Shown: positions 51,731 through 62,200 of the stretch, piece by piece
Layout of the letters: each line of letters opens with the position of its first letter
How positions within the stretch are numbered: position 1 is the stretch's first letter
NCBI GenBank assembly: GCA_044379485.1
Contig: JBIPOE010000008.1
Coordinates: forward strand, 20,660 to 84,659
DNA: 64,000 nucleotides
Origin: CAMDMI01 sp044379485
Lineage (GTDB): Bacteria > Bacteroidota > Bacteroidia > Cytophagales > Flexibacteraceae
Direction of reading: 5' to 3'
The notes under the pieces: model-generated
Database searches by the model: none
Seen by the model: the letters and a program-made list of their open reading frames with translations, nothing else
What the model was told of the DNA's origin: nothing
Program-made: the position numbers and the translations under genes

Positions 51731-53062
51731 ATGCAAATTGCAACCATGAAATCGAATACAACAATCAGAATTCTGATTGCATTATTTATTAGCATTTACC
51801 AATCAGGGAATGCCCAAACGGGTTTTGGAGGTATTGAATATGACACCATTAAAGTAATGGCCTATAACTTAACCAATTATGGCAATACCATTGATGGTTG
51901 TACCAATGCGACAAATGGCCCAACACTCAAAAATCCCGAGTTTAAAACCATAATCAAACACATAATGCCTGATATTCTGGGCGTTTGTGAAATGAATACC
52001 AATCCAGCTGTTGCAACAATTTTTTTAAACAATGTTTTGAATACGGATGGCATTACCTACTTTAAAAGATCTAATTTCCAGGTGGAGCCTTCTGGAACAC
52101 TTACCTCACTCATTTATTTTAATAGTCAAAAATTTACTCTTAAAAATCAATCCTTTGCCAATACACTTTATAGATTGGTCCATCACTTCAGGTTGTATTT
52201 AAATACTGAGTCTCTGGTCAATGGCGATACACTTTGGCTAAACGTTTTGACCTGTCATTTAAAAGCAGGAACAGCCTCATCCGATGTTGCTGATAGAGCA
52301 ACTATGGCAACTACGATAAGAAATTACCTTAATAGTTTTCCAAAAAAAGAAAATTGTTTAATGCTTGGTGATTTTAATGTGTATAGAAGTTCAGAGGCTG
52401 CTTTTCAAACTTTAACCAGTCCTGGAACTAATTCAACGTACCAATTTTTCGATCCAATCAATCGTGTTGGTACATGGACAACAAATTCTACATATAAAGA
52501 TGTGCATACCCAATGCCCGACCGCGACTAGCAACGGATGTTTCAGTGGCGGAGGCTTGGATGATCGCTTTGATTTTATCCTTATGAACCGGCACTTGCTT
52601 TTTGATTCTGCCGGAATAAAGTTTGCAACTGGTACATACAAAGCAATTGGAAATGATGGGCAACATTATAATACAAGTATTAATGCAAGTCCAACCAATA
52701 CATCTGCACCTGCGGCAGTAATCAATTCATTGGTAAAGGCATCTGATCACTTGCCTGTTGTGGCTGGTTTAAGAATTATTGGAACCTTTATCACGTCCAA
52801 TAAATCGAAGGTGTATGCACATTCCATTTCTGCTTATTTTGATGCCAAGGCTTTACATCTAAAAGGTTTAGAATCTGATAGATTGGAAAAAATACTGGTT
52901 TACGACATGAAAGGTCAAATTATTTTCGATGGAAAAGGAACAAAAAGTAATGAGGATGTATCCATTGAAATCCCCAAAATCAGACCTGGTGTTTACAACC
53001 TAAGATTTATTTTTCAGGATGGTATAGTTTTGTTTTCGAAGGCCATAAACGGTTTTGATTAA
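51731..53062 (+). CDS. Secreted endonuclease/exonuclease/phosphatase-family protein with T9SS sorting domain
   Basis: 443 residues from the ATG at 51731; the ATG at 51746 (MKSNTTIRILIALFIS) is as likely. A signal peptide ends at GNAQ. The EEP fold follows (about 35-350) with the motifs KVMAYNLTNYGN, GVCEMNTNPAV (the Glu metal ligand), LTCHLKAGTASSD, LMLGDFNVYRS (the catalytic D-x-N) and KASDHLPVVAGL (SDH with the general-base His). The family cleaves phosphodiesters in DNA, RNA, or lipids; here a secreted nuclease or sphingomyelinase-like role is plausible. The C-terminal 75 residues form a T9SS-like sorting domain (ILVYDMKGQIIFDG, RPGVYNLRFIF). Confidence 0.82.
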   Translation: MQIATMKSNTTIRILIALFISIYQSGNAQTGFGGIEYDTIKVMAYNLTNYGNTIDGCTNATNGPTLKNPEFKTIIKHIMPDILGVCEMNTNPAVATIFLNNVLNTDGITYFKRSNFQVEPSGTLTSLIYFNSQKFTLKNQSFANTLYRLVHHFRLYLNTESLVNGDTLWLNVLTCHLKAGTASSDVADRATMATTIRNYLNSFPKKENCLMLGDFNVYRSSEAAFQTLTSPGTNSTYQFFDPINRVGTWTTNSTYKDVHTQCPTATSNGCFSGGGLDDRFDFILMNRHLLFDSAGIKFATGTYKAIGNDGQHYNTSINASPTNTSAPAAVINSLVKASDHLPVVAGLRIIGTFITSNKSKVYAHSISAYFDAKALHLKGLESDRLEKILVYDMKGQIIFDGKGTKSNEDVSIEIPKIRPGVYNLRFIFQDGIVLFSKAINGFD

Positions 53063-53139
53063 CCTGTTTTAAAAAATCCAAAATTCAAATTCTATCCTCT
53101 TTTATTAAGCACTCGAAAAAAACTCCTTTATTTGCACTT

Positions 53140-53358
53140 ATGTCAGACAACAAAAATTTACTATTTACAAAAGGCAACTACACAATCATGTTGGTTGGGG
53201 TGGCATTGATCCTTATCGGATTCATCACCATGACAATGGAAACAGCAGAGTATGGATTTGGAAGCCTTGGTTTAACCATAGGGCCATCATTTATTTTAGC
53301 TGGTTTCTTAGTAGAAATCTACGCCATTCTTTATAAAGAAAAACCTAAAGCTGAATAA
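53140..53358 (+). CDS. DUF3098 membrane protein
   Basis: 72 residues with two transmembrane helices (about 14-31 and 46-65). DUF3098 is a small Bacteroidota family usually located between ftsX and uppP; here it stands alone after an unrelated gene. Its function is unknown. TTTATTTGC at about 53126 is a weak promoter candidate. The start ATG gives the hydrophilic N-terminus NKNLLFTKGNY common in the family. Confidence 0.8.
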   Translation: MSDNKNLLFTKGNYTIMLVGVALILIGFITMTMETAEYGFGSLGLTIGPSFILAGFLVEIYAILYKEKPKAE

Positions 53359-53400
53359 GATATTCTCATCTAGAGGCAAGATGGGCTTTTTGATTATGAT

Positions 53401-56400
53401 TTAAAAGTCATAACCAAAGGTAAAATAATACCTTGGCTCACTTGTAAAGCCATTTCTTTCTCCCCAGGCCATATCAAATTTTAAATAATAGCCAAGAACC
53501 ATCGTTCTGGCTCCAATTCCGTATCCAACTAAAAACGGATTCTCATAAGATTTTACTTTTATTGAAAAATTTCCCTCGTTTACTTGCTTGGTATTAAGGC
53601 TATTATTTGCACTAAATGGTCCAACCCCTGTCCATGCACTTCCCACATCCGTAAAGGTTGTGAGTTGCAAATTTCTCCAAAAATTAGAGTTGATTGGTCC
53701 TTTGTAAAAATATCTGATAATGGGAATACGAAGCTCTGCATTAAATATCAGGAAGCTACTACCATAAATATCGTTGTATTTAAAACCACGCATATTGGTA
53801 GCATATCTATTAAATAACCAATCGGTTTGAGCCTCATCGGAAGAGATGATCTGATTGTTTTGATTAAGCCCTCTCAATGGATCATCCTTTTCTTTAGATA
53901 CTTCATAAGAACGGAAAAGCCAATTGTCCATTCCTCCAAGCATGAATTTTTTAGCAGCCGGCCCAAAAAATTGTCCATATGAAGCCCTGAAAGCAAAAGT
54001 GATTTCCCTATGGATAGGTTGATAGGTTCTAAAATCCATAAAGACTTCTCCAAATTCCTTTCTGGCATACTGACTTGCTAATTGATACTGTGCCCTCAAC
54101 TTAAATCTGGTTCCTGATATCATATTCAAGCCTGTGGAAGTGGTATTGTCAAAAACCATTTCAGCCTTTGCTCCCCAGTAATATACATTTTGATCAGGAC
54201 CTCCAAGCTGTGGAGTTGTAGGATTATTGTTGAAAACTACCCTTTGTGTGGTTTGAAAATATGGACTTAACTCAACTCTTAGAGCGTTTGAAAATGGGTA
54301 GGCAACTGCGCCCGAAAAGCCATACAATATATCTCTTTGCCGAATTTGCTGAGTAAAACTGGTGTTTTGAATACTAATTCTATCAGCTCTTAACCTGAAA
54401 TCCAGCCTCTTTTTTAAATAGTTATATTCCAGAAAGGCATTGTTGTTCCGCATTTCCTGGTTGGCAAAAAAATACGTCATTCCTCCATTTATTCTATGAT
54501 TTTCAAAAATATCATGCATCGAAAAATCCACCAATGCCCCCAGGCCCCAGCTAGGAATTGGATCCACAACAAGACCCGTAGTTAAATAGTTCGCCGTTAC
54601 TCTTGGACTGTAATCAAAAGGCCCTGTCATTTCCAATTGGAAAAACTTTGGCTCCTTCTTTAATTTAACCCGTTCCATTTTTTTCCTGGAAGGTTTTATA
54701 ACATTGGGATCTGATTTTTCATCTTCAAACACATAGTTCCGGATATCAATCCTGGTAGAGTCTGATAACCAAACCTTATTTTTTCGGATTGATTTTGAAA
54801 TGGTATCTTCCAGATTTGAAGTTTTTGACCGTTGGGGTAAACTCAAAGGGGATGGGTCAAAGCTTTTTTCTATATATAAACCAGGTTTTAGCCGAATTGG
54901 GGTGGTATACACCAAATGTTGGCTTTTTGGCATGTAGGCGAAATCCCTGATTGAATATTTATTCGAAGTTAAAATCTGAGCAATTAAATTCCCTTCTTTT
55001 TTGAAAAGCTGAGCCATATTCAAGACCCCGGATTCATCTGATAAACAAAATATTTCTCCTCCTTTTGAAACTGATGGTTTTATAAGGTTACCTTCATTAG
55101 AATAAAAAAGCTTTGGAAGTGCACCCTCCGACTCATTAATTGAAAAAATTGCATACTTCCTTTTCGGGTCCGGAAAGCTTTTTTCAGTTTTCAAAGTATC
55201 AGTTCTTGGCCTATTGGAGGAAAACAATATAGAATCCCCTGTGGATGAAAAAACCGGATTTAAATCATCATAAAAATCAGAAGTCAAACGTTTCATTTTT
55301 AGATTTTTAAGGCCTAATACATAAATATCAGAAAACCCATCAATACTTCCAGATACTACCATCTTTTCGGAGTCATGGGAAATACACAGGCTATATATAT
55401 CATGAAACTGTTCAAAAACCTCAACCCGCCTAAGAACCTTACCCTTGGAAGTCATTTTAATGCTTTTCCATTTACCCTTAGATGGATATGCAACCCATAT
55501 TTCATTTTCTGGGCTAAAACAAACTGCTGGAAACTCGCCTTCAGAATTTTGATGTTTGGCTTTTGAGCCCCCTCTGAAAATAACATGGCTCTTCATAGTA
55601 GCCAATTGTAGAACAACTACCTGAAACTTACCCTTCCAATGCTGAGTATAGGAAGCAAGTTCTCCATCTGGACTAAGGCAAATCTGACCATAGTTTTTCT
55701 TGAGCAGATTGCTTCCAAACTTTTGATTTTTAGGGGGCTCATTAAAGAAACTGTTATCCAATTGATGTTGATTCTGATAAAATGCCTTCCAATCTCTTAT
55801 AAATGTAGGAAAGGGCATACCCAAAGTTCCAACTATTGCATTTTCGTCATTTCGAATTATTCTGGTCAAATTTAAAATATTGCCTATGCCAGATCTTCCA
55901 TACCGTTCAGCTATATAATTCCAAATGGAATGACCTATTAAAAACGCCTCCTGGCCTACATAATTGGCCGGTTGCCTTATCTTTTTAGCATCTCCAATTT
56001 CCTTGATATAATCATCCATTTCACTACTCCACCCTTCGGAAGCATAACGAATGGCTCCCCCAACAAACCAATCTGGCAAGGTCAAAAGAAAAGAATTTTG
56101 AATCGCATCTTTAATGGAACCTCCAAAAAGCATGTCCCTAATTAAAATTTGCGCTATTCCAGCAGAAATTTGCTTTCTCAAATTCGATATACTGCCTTCA
56201 TAAGCTGCCTCAATTGAGGATTTTGTAAAATTTGTTTTCCCTCCTGTTATATTCCCATTTTCACCCAAACCAACATTACTCATCAATCGGTCATTGGAAG
56301 AAAGGAATAGGAAAACCTTTATTTTGCTAAAAGGGGTAAAGCCAAAAAGGTCAGATATTTTTTTGAATTCAACTTCAGCAACTTCTATTGCAGTTGCAGC

Positions 56401-56586
56401 CAACTTATCACCGCCTTCATAATAATACATGTCTATGCTATTGCTGCTTAGATACTTCCATGTAAACTCTTTATATTGAATTCTGTTTTTCCCGAATCCA
56501 TCCTGAGCAGTTTGAGCAAACGTAAATCCCGAGAATAGAAAAACTAAGGTCCCAAATAATAAGTAAAGAATTTTTATCAATCTCAA
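53401..56586 (-). CDS. Large outer-membrane protein: peptidase-MA-like, PD40 propeller and Omp85-like barrel
   Basis: 1061 residues. The start is TTG at 56586, with a signal peptide ending at FAQT (about residue 25). Residues about 35-280 resemble the M1/peptidase-MA-like module (TPFSKIKVFLFLSS, LPDWFVGGAIRYASEGW) but the usual zinc HExxH is not obvious. Residues about 290-640 have repeated PD40 units (SPDGELASYTQHWKG, ILFSSNRPRT). From about 690 the strands of a barrel follow, ending in YYFTFGYDF with a terminal aromatic and an Omp85/BamA-like FKYNDIYGSSFLIFNAELRIP, here as GSSFLIFNAELRIPI. A TTTG-N21-TATATTTG promoter lies upstream. Function unknown. Confidence 0.75.
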   Translation of the reverse strand: MRLIKILYLLFGTLVFLFSGFTFAQTAQDGFGKNRIQYKEFTWKYLSSNSIDMYYYEGGDKLAATAIEVAEVEFKKISDLFGFTPFSKIKVFLFLSSNDRLMSNVGLGENGNITGGKTNFTKSSIEAAYEGSISNLRKQISAGIAQILIRDMLFGGSIKDAIQNSFLLTLPDWFVGGAIRYASEGWSSEMDDYIKEIGDAKKIRQPANYVGQEAFLIGHSIWNYIAERYGRSGIGNILNLTRIIRNDENAIVGTLGMPFPTFIRDWKAFYQNQHQLDNSFFNEPPKNQKFGSNLLKKNYGQICLSPDGELASYTQHWKGKFQVVVLQLATMKSHVIFRGGSKAKHQNSEGEFPAVCFSPENEIWVAYPSKGKWKSIKMTSKGKVLRRVEVFEQFHDIYSLCISHDSEKMVVSGSIDGFSDIYVLGLKNLKMKRLTSDFYDDLNPVFSSTGDSILFSSNRPRTDTLKTEKSFPDPKRKYAIFSINESEGALPKLFYSNEGNLIKPSVSKGGEIFCLSDESGVLNMAQLFKKEGNLIAQILTSNKYSIRDFAYMPKSQHLVYTTPIRLKPGLYIEKSFDPSPLSLPQRSKTSNLEDTISKSIRKNKVWLSDSTRIDIRNYVFEDEKSDPNVIKPSRKKMERVKLKKEPKFFQLEMTGPFDYSPRVTANYLTTGLVVDPIPSWGLGALVDFSMHDIFENHRINGGMTYFFANQEMRNNNAFLEYNYLKKRLDFRLRADRISIQNTSFTQQIRQRDILYGFSGAVAYPFSNALRVELSPYFQTTQRVVFNNNPTTPQLGGPDQNVYYWGAKAEMVFDNTTSTGLNMISGTRFKLRAQYQLASQYARKEFGEVFMDFRTYQPIHREITFAFRASYGQFFGPAAKKFMLGGMDNWLFRSYEVSKEKDDPLRGLNQNNQIISSDEAQTDWLFNRYATNMRGFKYNDIYGSSFLIFNAELRIPIIRYFYKGPINSNFWRNLQLTTFTDVGSAWTGVGPFSANNSLNTKQVNEGNFSIKVKSYENPFLVGYGIGARTMVLGYYLKFDMAWGERNGFTSEPRYYFTFGYDF

Positions 56587-56626
56587 ACTAATTCTAACTT
56601 CTGGTCAGCTGTTTTGTAAATAGCTT

Positions 56627-56659
56627 CAAATATACACCCAAAAAAAAAGTCCTGCCAAA
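56627..56659 (-). promoter_or_regulatory. Candidate promoter of the large outer-membrane protein gene
   Basis: On the minus strand TTTG (56656-56659), a 21-base spacer and TATATTTG (56627-56634). The -33 element falls inside the loop of the upstream terminator hairpin. Confidence 0.65.
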
Positions 56660-56675
56660 GCAGGACTTTTTTTTT
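56641..56675. terminator. Intrinsic terminator of the PorE-like gene
   Basis: AAAAAAGTCCTGC (56643-56655) pairs perfectly with GCAGGACTTTTTT (56660-56672) across a CAAA loop, with A and T runs on both sides. It follows the minus-strand gene ending at 56689. Confidence 0.92.
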
Positions 56676-56688
56676 CGAACCGATTCTT

Positions 56689-58614
56689 TTATTTAAGACC
56701 GGCTACTTTAATTACTTTAAACTCTGTTCTTCTGTTTTTCTGAAAATCTTCTTCAGTAGCAGCATCTACGATCAAAGGTTTACTTTCACCGTATCCTTTA
56801 GAATTGATTCTTTCAGTTTTGATGCCTTTGGAAACCATATAAGCTTCAGTAGCATCTGCTCTTTTCTGAGACAACTTCATGTTGTAAGCATCGTCTCCAC
56901 GACTATCTGTATGTGAACTCATTTCAATTGAAATCTTTGGATTGTCAGTAAGGAATAATACAATCTTGTCAAGCTCAACAGCTGCATCTGGCCTGATATC
57001 AAATTTGTCATAGTCATAGTTGATATTCTCAACCACAAAAGTTTGGTTGATCTTTATTTTATCTAAAACCAACTTATGGTTAAGATCTATCATAGTTTCT
57101 TTACTGGTCAAATCTTCATAGGCTGGAGATTTTCCTATTGTAGAAAATGGATCTCTCTTTGTATAATATTGCTCCTTCTCAACATAAAAAACATAGTTCT
57201 TAGATGGCTCCATTGGAAAAGTAAAAAATCCCTGATCATCCGTAGTAGTCTCTGTTACCGATCCACCTTTATCATCCAAAAGTTTGATAAGAATATTTGA
57301 AGCCACTGTTTCTACTCCTTTATCATCCTTAGAAAAAGCCTGACCCTTTGTTGTAAATTTCACAACTCTTGGGTCATTTTTTCCATCTCTGAAATAGTAT
57401 ATATCATCATCGCCTTTACCTCCAGCTCTGTTGGATGAAAAATAACCTTCGTTTGCACTTTTTAGGGTAAGGCCGAAATCATCAGACACAGTATTTATAT
57501 CACCAAGATTTTCAACAACAGTTGTCTCTCCTTTTTTGATGGCTACAAAAAGATCCAGTCCTCCAAAAGATGGATGCCCATCAGAAGAAAAATAAAGCTT
57601 TCCGTCTTCAGTTATTGAAGGAAATGATTCGTCGCCTGGAGTATTGATGTTTTCTCCAAGATTTGAAACTTTGCCCCATTTACCGTTTTCATCCTGCTTC
57701 GTTCTATATAGGTCTAACCCTCCTTTTCCACCTCTTCTGTTAGAAGCAAAATATAAAGTTTTTCCATCTGGAGAAAGCGATGGCGCTCCATTCCAATATT
57801 CAATATCATTTACACCAGCTAATAATTCCGGAGTGGACCAAACACTTCCGTTATATCGAGTTTGGTATAAACAAACCTCCTTGTGTGTTTTCCGGCCTCC
57901 GTCATTACTTCTTGCAAAAATCATCATTTTACCATCTTTCGTTATGGTTGCAGAAGCTTCATGTTGACCAGGTGTATTAATACCATTAACTTCCTGAACT
58001 GCAGTAGCGTCTCCTCCAACTTTGTAAACAAAAATATTTGAAAACGGAGTTCCTGTTGCACCGTATAAGGCCGATGTTCCTCTAGCCGATGCAAAGTAAA
58101 GTTCGTTTTCATGAATGAAAGGACCAAAATCGGATGCAGCAGAATTTACAGCATCTAAATTGGATATTTCAAACCAAAACTTTTTCTTTTTTATATCTGC
58201 TAACTTATTAAGGTTGTCGATTTCTCTTTGAGCTCTATCAACTCTGGCTGGCTTTCCTCCATTACTTGCGTATTCCTGAAAGCCCTTTTTTGCCTCCTCA
58301 TAACTGCCACTTGCTTTTAAGGCAAACGGATAATAAAATAAAATACTATCTGCTTTGTTGTTCGCCTCCAATGCAGCCTTATAATAAGGTCCTGCTTCGG
58401 AAATTCTGTTAGAAAGTCTGTAACATTCGGCAATCTGGGCATTTATGTATGCCTTGTTTCCACCTGCTTCAAGAGCTTTTTTATACTCCTGCATGGCGGC
58501 TTCGTATTCACCTTTTTGTTTAAATTTCTTGTCAGCTGATTTGGTATCATTACCCGCAAAAACAGTGTTTGCCAGCATGAGAAGAGAAAATCCGATATAA
58601 GCGGCCTGTTTCAT
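56689..58614 (-). CDS. PorE-like OmpA-family lipoprotein-type protein (TPR, PD40 propeller, CRD, OmpA_C)
   Basis: 641 residues from the ATG at 58614 (MKQAAYIGFSLLMLA); a GTG at 58629 would add five. A signal peptide ends at VFAG. Domains in order: TPR helices (about 30-140), a WD40/PD40 beta-propeller (about 155-420; FASNRRGGKGGLDLYRTK, SEGKLYFSSDGHPSFGG-like units), a carboxypeptidase-like regulatory domain (about 425-510) and a C-terminal OmpA peptidoglycan-binding domain (about 525-638; NYDYDKFDIRPDAAVELDKI, SHTDSRGDDAYNMKLSQKRA). This order is that of PorE, which ties the T9SS to peptidoglycan. Paralogues are common, so the porE name is not assigned. Followed by a strong terminator. Confidence 0.83.
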   Translation of the reverse strand: MKQAAYIGFSLLMLANTVFAGNDTKSADKKFKQKGEYEAAMQEYKKALEAGGNKAYINAQIAECYRLSNRISEAGPYYKAALEANNKADSILFYYPFALKASGSYEEAKKGFQEYASNGGKPARVDRAQREIDNLNKLADIKKKKFWFEISNLDAVNSAASDFGPFIHENELYFASARGTSALYGATGTPFSNIFVYKVGGDATAVQEVNGINTPGQHEASATITKDGKMMIFARSNDGGRKTHKEVCLYQTRYNGSVWSTPELLAGVNDIEYWNGAPSLSPDGKTLYFASNRRGGKGGLDLYRTKQDENGKWGKVSNLGENINTPGDESFPSITEDGKLYFSSDGHPSFGGLDLFVAIKKGETTVVENLGDINTVSDDFGLTLKSANEGYFSSNRAGGKGDDDIYYFRDGKNDPRVVKFTTKGQAFSKDDKGVETVASNILIKLLDDKGGSVTETTTDDQGFFTFPMEPSKNYVFYVEKEQYYTKRDPFSTIGKSPAYEDLTSKETMIDLNHKLVLDKIKINQTFVVENINYDYDKFDIRPDAAVELDKIVLFLTDNPKISIEMSSHTDSRGDDAYNMKLSQKRADATEAYMVSKGIKTERINSKGYGESKPLIVDAATEEDFQKNRRTEFKVIKVAGLK

Positions 58615-58640
58615 ATTATTGATTTGCACAATTTAGGCCG

Positions 58641-58671
58641 CAAAGTATTCGTTTCTTAGTTCTTACCCAAA
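58641..58671 (-). promoter_or_regulatory. Candidate promoter of the PorE-like gene
   Basis: On the minus strand TTTG (58668-58671), a 20-base spacer and TACTTTG (58641-58647). The -7 element is one base shorter than TAnnTTTG, so confidence is moderate. Confidence 0.5.
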
Positions 58672-58673
58672 AC

Positions 58674-59174
58674 TTACCCCATAAAAATTGTTTTTTTTTC
58701 TTCCAATTTTAATAGCAATTTATAATCTGCCAGTGGAGCACCCCAGTTTACTATATACTGTTCATACTCAGTAATCCAAAGCGGAAATAGTTGGTTATCA
58801 AACGATAATGATCCATTTTCAATGTTTTCCTTCAGCTCCTTTTTCGTAAAATTTAGAATTTTCTGGTTCTTTTTCACCCAAAATTTATTTATATCTCCAA
58901 ACTTAAATTCCTTTAAATCTTTTAAACTTTCCATAAAATGGTACAATTTATCTTTACTACATCCGCTTGGTTCTGAAAGTGAAGAATCAACCACAAAAAT
59001 TAAAAACTGGTTTTCCTCAATCCATACCTGAGTGGACAAATCCGATCCATGCGATTTCCATTTGCTTAAAAATTGCTTGGAAAAAGTCATAATTTTTTCC
59101 TTTTGACTTTCAGAGAGTCCCGTTTGAAAAGGAAAAATAAAAATTGGACAATTTGAAGGCAAGGTGGTTTCCAT
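58674..59174 (-). CDS. Conserved hypothetical protein of Bacteroidota
   Basis: 166 residues, no signal peptide or membrane helix. The segment VWIEENQFLIFVVDSSLSEPSGCSKDKLYHFMESL, here as QFLIFVVDSSLSEPSGCS, and a preceding KWKSHGSDLST recall a small Bacteroidota family sometimes labelled 'ABC transporter ATPase' in databases, although no Walker motif is present. The label is therefore misleading. It is on the same strand as, and 60 bases upstream of, the PorE-like gene. Function unknown. Confidence 0.65.
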   Translation of the reverse strand: METTLPSNCPIFIFPFQTGLSESQKEKIMTFSKQFLSKWKSHGSDLSTQVWIEENQFLIFVVDSSLSEPSGCSKDKLYHFMESLKDLKEFKFGDINKFWVKKNQKILNFTKKELKENIENGSLSFDNQLFPLWITEYEQYIVNWGAPLADYKLLLKLEEKKTIFMG

Positions 59175-59267
59175 TTAATACGCTAATAATTTTCAACAAA
59201 GGTAAAATTTTCCAAAGAAGGTCCTAAATCTAATCCGCCATCAAATTACTGGAATAAATAAAAGGGC

Positions 59268-62200
59268 CTAATTCTCCACTATCAACTCCACCCCCTTCGC
59301 CCAAACCTTCCGCTCCGCAGTATAATATAGGTAAGCACTACTAGCCGATGCCTCAAACTTCCCTTTCAATACCGGGTTCAAAGTCAAAGTAATATTTCTA
59401 ACCTCAGAAGGCACCATTTGCCTGAAGTATAGAAAAATCCGATTCCCCTTAATCTCATAAAAGTCAACCTGTTTGCTTTGCTGCAAATCCCGAAGTTGCA
59501 CAGGCGAAACCACACAACCTCCCGGAATATTCACCGCAGCCATGGTCATCGGTTGCCCTTCTGCACTGGAGTTTGTCAGTTTCACAGTCATTTGCACAAC
59601 CTCACCCATCTTCACTTTTGGCGCACTCAGTTTGGTTTCAATTTTGATTTTGCAAGCCGGGTCTGCCTTGGGCATGGATGTAAAGTAATCCAGCGAAATC
59701 GTAAAAGGCAGCGGCTCCTTTAAGATAGTGTATCCAAACTCAAGTTTGTTCTGGCCTTCCTTTATTTCTGCTTCCCAGCCTTTGGCTATAATGGTATTTT
59801 GCGTCCCTGCTTTCCAATCGGCTTTAGCGGTTTCTTTTCCATTTACGGTTAAAGTAAAGACCCCATCTTCAGCCGCTCTTTTCGAAAAAACCACATAAGC
59901 AGTCAACGCTTTCAAGGCCACAATCGTTGCCTGGCTATTGCCAAACCCACCGCTTCCACTTCTTTGTTTTACCAAAAAGTTAACCCCTTTGTCTATTTTC
60001 ATTTTGTTCGGTTCAGCCGCACGAATCAAAGCCAAAAGCGCAAAACCAGTTGTTTCCACTGAAAGTGCATCTCCCTGAGAATAGGTTATAGAATGTGTCA
60101 ACCCCGTCCAGCTTCCGTTTTCAGCCTGTGTTTGCATCAGGGCCGCAGTAACTTCTATGGCCTTTTCATTTTGTTTTAACAGCCACAAAGTATTGGCCGC
60201 CAATGCCAAAAGATAAGGGTCTTTTTTAAGGAGCGCAATTTCGGTCGTCTTTTTCACCTCCAGTTCCAATTGCTGAAAACCCGCTTCCGCCAGACTATAC
60301 ACAATATATGCATTGGTAATATCGTCATTCGCCCTTCCAAAATTATCCAAAGCCTGGGCCGATTTCAAAAATCCTCCCTTTCCATCTCTTCGGCTTAGCA
60401 ACCAGTTTGCCGTTCGGTCCACCATAGTTGCGTCCACATATCCCGCCACCTTTTGTATTTCCTTAAATTGCAACAAACCATAAGCCGTCAAAGCCTCATG
60501 CGCCGGCGTTCCTCCAAACCATTCATACCCTTTTTGCTTGGTTTCAAAACTGGTCAGGCGTTTGTATCCTTTTTCCAAAAGCACTTCTGCATTAGAAACC
60601 AGCGCAGGATTCGAAACCTTTGCCTCCCGCAGATAGTTCAAAACCAACACATTCGGATAGCTGGTCATGCTGGTTTGTTCAAAACAACCAAACGGCTCCG
60701 ACAAAATACTTTCCACACCCGTCAGCAAATCAGAAGTCACATCCGGAAAAGCCATCGCCTGAGCCACCAAACTTCCGGGAATCATGTTTTTAATATCAGC
60801 GATATAGGCATTATTCATTTCCTTGCCCGAAAACGAAACATTCACCGGATATCCCCTGGGCACTATCCGAATCGTTTTCTCCCAAACATCCTTGTCCTCA
60901 CCGACAGAAACCGAAAGCATAAATTTGGAGCTATCCGTTTTTTCAGTGGCAAGGGCTTCAAGTGGAATTTCCTTCTTCTGCAGAGCAGGAATGGTAACCG
61001 TAGCCGGAATGTTATTTTCCAGTTTAAATCCCTTTCCTAAAGATGCCGATAGATTCAAAGTCAATGCCTTATCCGTTTTATTGCTTACGGTCACTGGAAA
61101 GGTAATTTTATCCCCAATCGTCAATTCCACCGGAATTTTAGAAGAAATCGAAAACGGCAATTCCGTATAAATCAACTTTTCAGCGGCACCCAGCAATCCA
61201 TCAGGACCAGCCGCCTGTGCATGAATCCGGTAAGAACTAATATCATCCGCTGTGTAAAAAGAATAATTTCCCCGCCCATTCGCATCCAGGTCTACAAATC
61301 CTGTCCAGAAAAGAGTGGTTTTAAAATCGGTTCGTTGCACAGTTTTGGCAGGTGGCAGGTTTGGAAATTTCCTCGCTATATAATAAGGTGAAACCTGCTC
61401 AATAGGAGGGGGTGGAATAATTGGAAATGCCCTACGCTTATTCATAACCGGAGCACCCTCTGCTTCCTTTTTAAATGCATCTCTAGCAATCGCTTTTTCT
61501 TCAACCAAGGCTTTTCCAGGTTGTGGAACCGGCGGCTTAGGGATTCCCTTTCGTTTTGCTCTTTTTTCAACCATCGCCTCATTTTCTTTTCCGCCTCCCA
61601 TTGGAGCCATTTGCGCCATTTCCATATTAACCGCCTTGTCCATCATCATAAAAACCGGAGGATAAGGATTATAATACAGAACCATATCACTTCCATATTG
61701 AGTTATCGTCTGCACATCTACCTTTTCATTTCCTTTTGATATTTTGATGGCGACAGGTTTTGTCAAATCAATAAATGGAAACCGGAATCGCCCATTTGAA
61801 TCTGTATAAATCACAACAGAGCCTATTTCCAGTTTTCCTCTTTTCAAAGGTTTGTTGTCATTCGTATTGAGCACCGTTCCTGCGATTATTGCCCTTTCAG
61901 GTCCCTCTGAAGGCTTTTCAACCGTTTCATCAAGAATCTTTTTCCATTCAAATCCGCTCCAACCGTAGGTCATCATCACCAAATCCAGGTAATTCTTAGC
62001 ATTCAGATTCTCCGAAAAATAGAAGCCAGGATTTTTAAGCTTGGTATTCAGTTCCTGCTCCAGCAAAAGCCCTGAAACCAGATTGCCCTGCTTGTCAGCT
62101 GTATAACTCAGCAACACATCATTTACCACAGACAAATTCAGCAATCCCGGAACCGGAATTCCCTTTTCATCCGAAACCCGCACATTCACATTTACCTTTT